Positions 62,101 to 64,000 of a stretch of DNA of 64,000 nt are shown here, in pieces. The DNA comes from Sipunculus nudus. Lineage: Eukaryota; Annelida; Sipuncula; Golfingiida; Sipunculidae. Each line of letters begins with the position of its first letter. Position 1 is the stretch's first letter. Made by a program: the position numbers and the translations under genes. Under the pieces are notes generated by a model. It made no database searches, had not been told where the DNA came from, and saw nothing but the letters and a program-made list of their open reading frames with translations. Location: NCBI GenBank assembly GCA_026874595.1, contig CM049320.1:6699464-6763463 (forward strand), in the 5' to 3' direction.

Positions 62101-63013
62101 ACATGTATTCTAAAATGCGTTTTTTTTTCTTTTTTTTTTTATTCGATATCGTGTTCAGTGTAGTAATCATACGTTATTTAAACAAAAGAAGTATTGTTTA
62201 TATCCAACTTTTTTTTTTAAATTTAAAATTCAATATGAAAAAAGACTATACATATATAATAAAAAACTGCCTAGAGATGTCTGTATGAAATTTTCACACA
62301 CGTACCCTAAGCCAAATTTTAGATATATCGAATTATAAAAAATTAAATCAATTCATGTTTCAATTGTCAAAGTGGACACTGTTACATTGATTATATATAT
62401 CTCATCTGATTTTTCTAAGGATTCTTAATATATATATACATCACTGTGGCTAAATTATTATTAATATGAACTTTAAAGCTAAATTAAACCAAGGTTGTTT
62501 GACGATCATAAGACCTTACAAGCTGGGCTAAGCCCGGGATTTGAAAATCTACTCTTTCATGTTTGAAATGTTAATTAGCCGGTCATTGTCGACTGTGTTT
62601 AACAAAAGATTAAAGGACTCGTGAAACTTGGACCTGGCCGCCGTCACCCCAGTACATTATAACAATTCTAAGTATATGGACGGTGTTAAGTTTGTTTCAT
62701 GTAAGTCCGTCCGAATCCGAAACTCGAGTTTTCGTTAAAATGAAGCCAATTCTAACTTGACTTGTTCGGTCCCTACAGATTTGTTCGTAACTCAAGTCTT
62801 CCATTGAAACGGACCCCGTTTTAATGAGACCAGACTGTACTGGGAATGCACACTGATGCACTGATGACAGAATGTAGTTACCTTGAATACGTAAGAGCTG
62901 ACGGGCTGTATCAGCTTAGCTGCCTGGTCTATTACAGTCCCTGTATCCGCACATCCCTTCACAGTGTGTATGTCCAGAAGGCCAAGGCATTCTTGACCAC
63001 GGAAGGCGGCCAT
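50948..63013 (-). CDS. Copy B: complete five-exon gene, 204 residues, muconolactone-isomerase-like fold suspected
   Basis: Exons are 62882-63013, 57695-57722, 55079-55285, 53051-53166 and 50948-51079, all minus strand. Introns begin GT and end AG, and phases 0-1-1-0 join into one open frame of 612 coding bases plus TGA. There is no signal peptide or membrane segment, so it is probably cytosolic. I cannot name the family. Visible landmarks are MAAFRGQEC and SSYVFK (exon 1), VVGENR (exon 2), MYKYENFAK and TEKDFVFWLH (exon 3), LLALWKDEA and VYKGVF (exon 4), and VQAFFVMDSADQ and VKVFG (exon 5). From residue ~110 the order strand (FVFWLHATVNY), helix (TEELLALWKDEA), strand, strand (QAFFVMD), helix (ADQLDALSFTLP), strand (HATVKNVKVF) resembles muconolactone isomerase and YciI-like dimeric alpha+beta barrels. 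The N-terminal half has a similar rhythm, which suggests a tandem two-domain protein. Fold and enzymatic role are inference. It is convergent with copy C. Confidence 0.8.
51225..51440 (+). mobile_element. Second tRNA-derived SINE family
   Basis: CAATGGTTAGAGCAATGG (A-box region) and GCGTTCGAATCCC (B box) are spaced as in a tRNA gene, but the acceptor stem does not close, and a tail with CTAATG/GCAGGCTAAATG-like sequence follows. It is situated in copy B intron 4. Confidence 0.6.
51940..52295. mobile_element. SINE copy 3, head inverted relative to tail
   Basis: The tRNA-like head reads on the minus strand (52090 to 51940: GGCTCAGGGGTAGAG, GTGAGTTCGAATC, CACGGTCGGCCCCCA). The tail (CCGGAATGGAATTCTGCTGATGT...GCGGTTA) reads on the plus strand at 52218-52285, unlike copies 1 and 2 where both read the same way. 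Confidence 0.65.
53051..53166 (-). CDS. Copy B exon 4
   Basis: ATATCAG acceptor, 116 nt, donor GTAGGA. Contains EELLALWKDEAMAAL and VVYKGVFQRE. Confidence 0.8.
53167..55078. other. Copy B intron 3, nothing recognised
   Basis: Mixed composition. CCGGCGTGGTGAC near 53463 resembles a block of the dispersed repeat at 30030/61750. No exons are seen. Confidence 0.5.
55079..55285 (-). CDS. Copy B exon 3
   Basis: TTTCTCAG acceptor, 207 nt, donor GTAAGT. Contains NSPDSALRM, TPMYKYENFAKG and FVFWLHATVNYT. Confidence 0.8.
55286..57694. other. Copy B intron 2 with simple repeats
   Basis: TA repeats at about 55336-55377 and 56095-56123, and an A30 run at 55706-55735. 56170-56540 is rich in AAGGTCAAAGGTC/AGGTCA words. 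No coding is seen. Confidence 0.6.
57695..57722 (-). CDS. Copy B exon 2 (28-nt microexon)
   Basis: GTTGCAG acceptor, VVGENRLVA plus one base, donor GTTAGA. The microexon is supported by frame closure between exons 1 and 3 and by two other copies in the window. Confidence 0.75.
57723..59974. other. Copy B intron 1 (first part), no gene
   Basis: The open frame 58255-58572 has no recognisable motif. The remainder is non-coding. Confidence 0.45.
59975..61780 (+). repeat. Dispersed repeat, copy 2
   Basis: Same ordered blocks as 29030-30070 but longer, with extra sequence including a C-rich run near 60381-60395. It lies within copy B intron 1. No open frame in it resembles a transposase. Confidence 0.6.
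62882..63013 (-). CDS. Copy B exon 1
   Basis: ATGGCCGCC start, 132 nt, donor GTAACT after TTCAAG. The same length and MAAF start as copy C exon 1 fix the start codon. Confidence 0.8.
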
Positions 63014-64000
63014 TTTCTATTGTCCTTAACCCAGGCTGTTAGAAAGATCTGCAACTGTACAGTAATTGTCGGTATCGCCTGTACAATAATAAGTACGGCT
63101 GTTTTGTACCTGGCTCACACCTGCCGCAGTTCACTGTATACTGGACGCCATCCATCAGTCTGTACCTGTATAATCTGTCTGTTGAAAACATACAAGTATG
63201 TTTCAAGATGAGTAAAAATAACAATAAATGATTTGTTTGTCGAAACATTAAACGCACACTGTCTGTTAGGTAACACACATATACTATAGAATACAACCTA
63301 CTCAGCCCAATAACATGCACAATGCTTCTATCAAGGCTGTGTGAAAGAGTGGTGCTGTAAAAATACAATGTTTTATTGCGTGGCCACAAAGTGCTGAAAC
63401 TAAGTCTCCCCCGTAGAAAGGGGATGCTCATAGAGGTTGATTAGTTAATTTTTGATATCCATATTTCGGGGAAACTTTAATAGGTTAACCTACTTAGGTC
63501 CCTACGAGTGCAAAACCATAAATTTGATTTTTCTTTTTTATTGTTTTTTTTTCTGGCATTTTCTGTCGTTTATCTCGAAATCTAACAAGAATGTAGTTTG
63601 CTTGTTTCAGCATTTGTCAGCTCTTGTTTTTTTTAATTTACCGATTTGAAGCAAGTTATTTACCTACAATACCTGTAGAATTAACTTGGTTTGTGACATA
63701 ATCTGTCTGCATACCTATTAATGAACTGTAGTTTTTTCCTGCTAAGAAAGAATTTGAAAATGCCTTGCCCCCATTTTGTAATGCTTACTTAACTACCTAT
63801 TATATCTACTAAATTCCAATCTTTGGGACGAATTATAGATCCTTAATATCCGGTCGTTTATGTGTGACTGGTCTCTGGATGTCTACCTGATAGACCTGAG
63901 ATGATATTTATAACCAAACCGTGTTGAAAACATACCTTTGGTGTGGTGTTCCAAATATGTAAAATTTGCTAAAACAAACAACATGATTTGACAAGTATTC
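63014..64000. promoter_or_regulatory. 5' flank of copy B, promoter region not resolved
   Basis: Immediately upstream on the minus strand are TTGCAGATCTTTCTAACAG-like acceptor sequences, so the 5' leader may be spliced as suspected for copy C. A clear TATA box or initiator could not be assigned. Confidence 0.3.

Noticed and set aside
63039..63431. 130-codon minus-strand open frame upstream of copy B
   Set aside because: No similarity or signal features; it lies in the likely promoter/leader of copy B.

Overview
This looks like nuclear DNA of a marine invertebrate, most likely a mollusc and plausibly a bivalve. That placement is an inference. It rests on the AT-rich base composition, coding exons with GT/AG introns of 1-5 kb, TA microsatellites, tRNA-derived SINEs, and the kinds of mobile-element remnants present (CR1-type LINE, Ty3/gypsy, PIF1-helicase Helitron, Penelope-like ends). 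There is no bacterial-style gene organisation.

Few host genes are present. The clearest single coding exon is a GT10 alpha-1,3-fucosyltransferase-like gene (16829-18007, +). The most interesting host content is a small gene family that I cannot assign to a named family. Copy B is complete, with five exons on the minus strand between 63013 and 50948 (204 residues). Copy A keeps exons 2-5 on the minus strand (6172 to 379) but has no visible exon 1. Copy C is on the plus strand and has only exon 1 (44438-44569) and exon 2 (47281-47308). Exon lengths and phases match between copies (132, 28, 207, 113/116 and 132 nt). The C-terminal half reads like a muconolactone-isomerase/YciI-type ferredoxin-like domain, and the N-terminal half may be a second such unit; both are inferences.

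A and C may be two halves of one gene. Exon 2 of each lies inside a roughly 0.9 kb inverted repeat (5565-6480 and 46970-47896). Flipping the roughly 40 kb between the arms would put the C exon 1 upstream of A exons 2-5 on the same strand and give an intact 203-residue gene. The window therefore appears to hold the broken orientation of an inversion.

Layout. 0.4-6.5 kb: A exons 2-5, with degenerate AGGTCA-rich repeats and the left inverted-repeat arm. 8.6-12.5 kb: decayed Helitron-type element, minus strand. 14.2-16.4 kb: perfect hairpin, Penelope-like end, 39-bp minisatellite. 16.8-18.0 kb: fucosyltransferase. 19.5-24.1 kb: SINE, gypsy gag-protease remnant, LINE remnant. 25.7-30.7 kb: local repeats, one DDB2-like exon, dispersed repeat, gypsy RT fragment (minus). 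32-35 kb: CR1-like LINE. 35.3-43.2 kb: pair of 1.24/1.30 kb direct repeats around a gypsy integrase remnant. 44.4-47.9 kb: copy C, a SINE and the right inverted-repeat arm. 50.9-63.0 kb: copy B, with SINEs and other repeats in or beside it. Nearly all mobile-element coding sequence carries stops or frameshifts and looks inactive.
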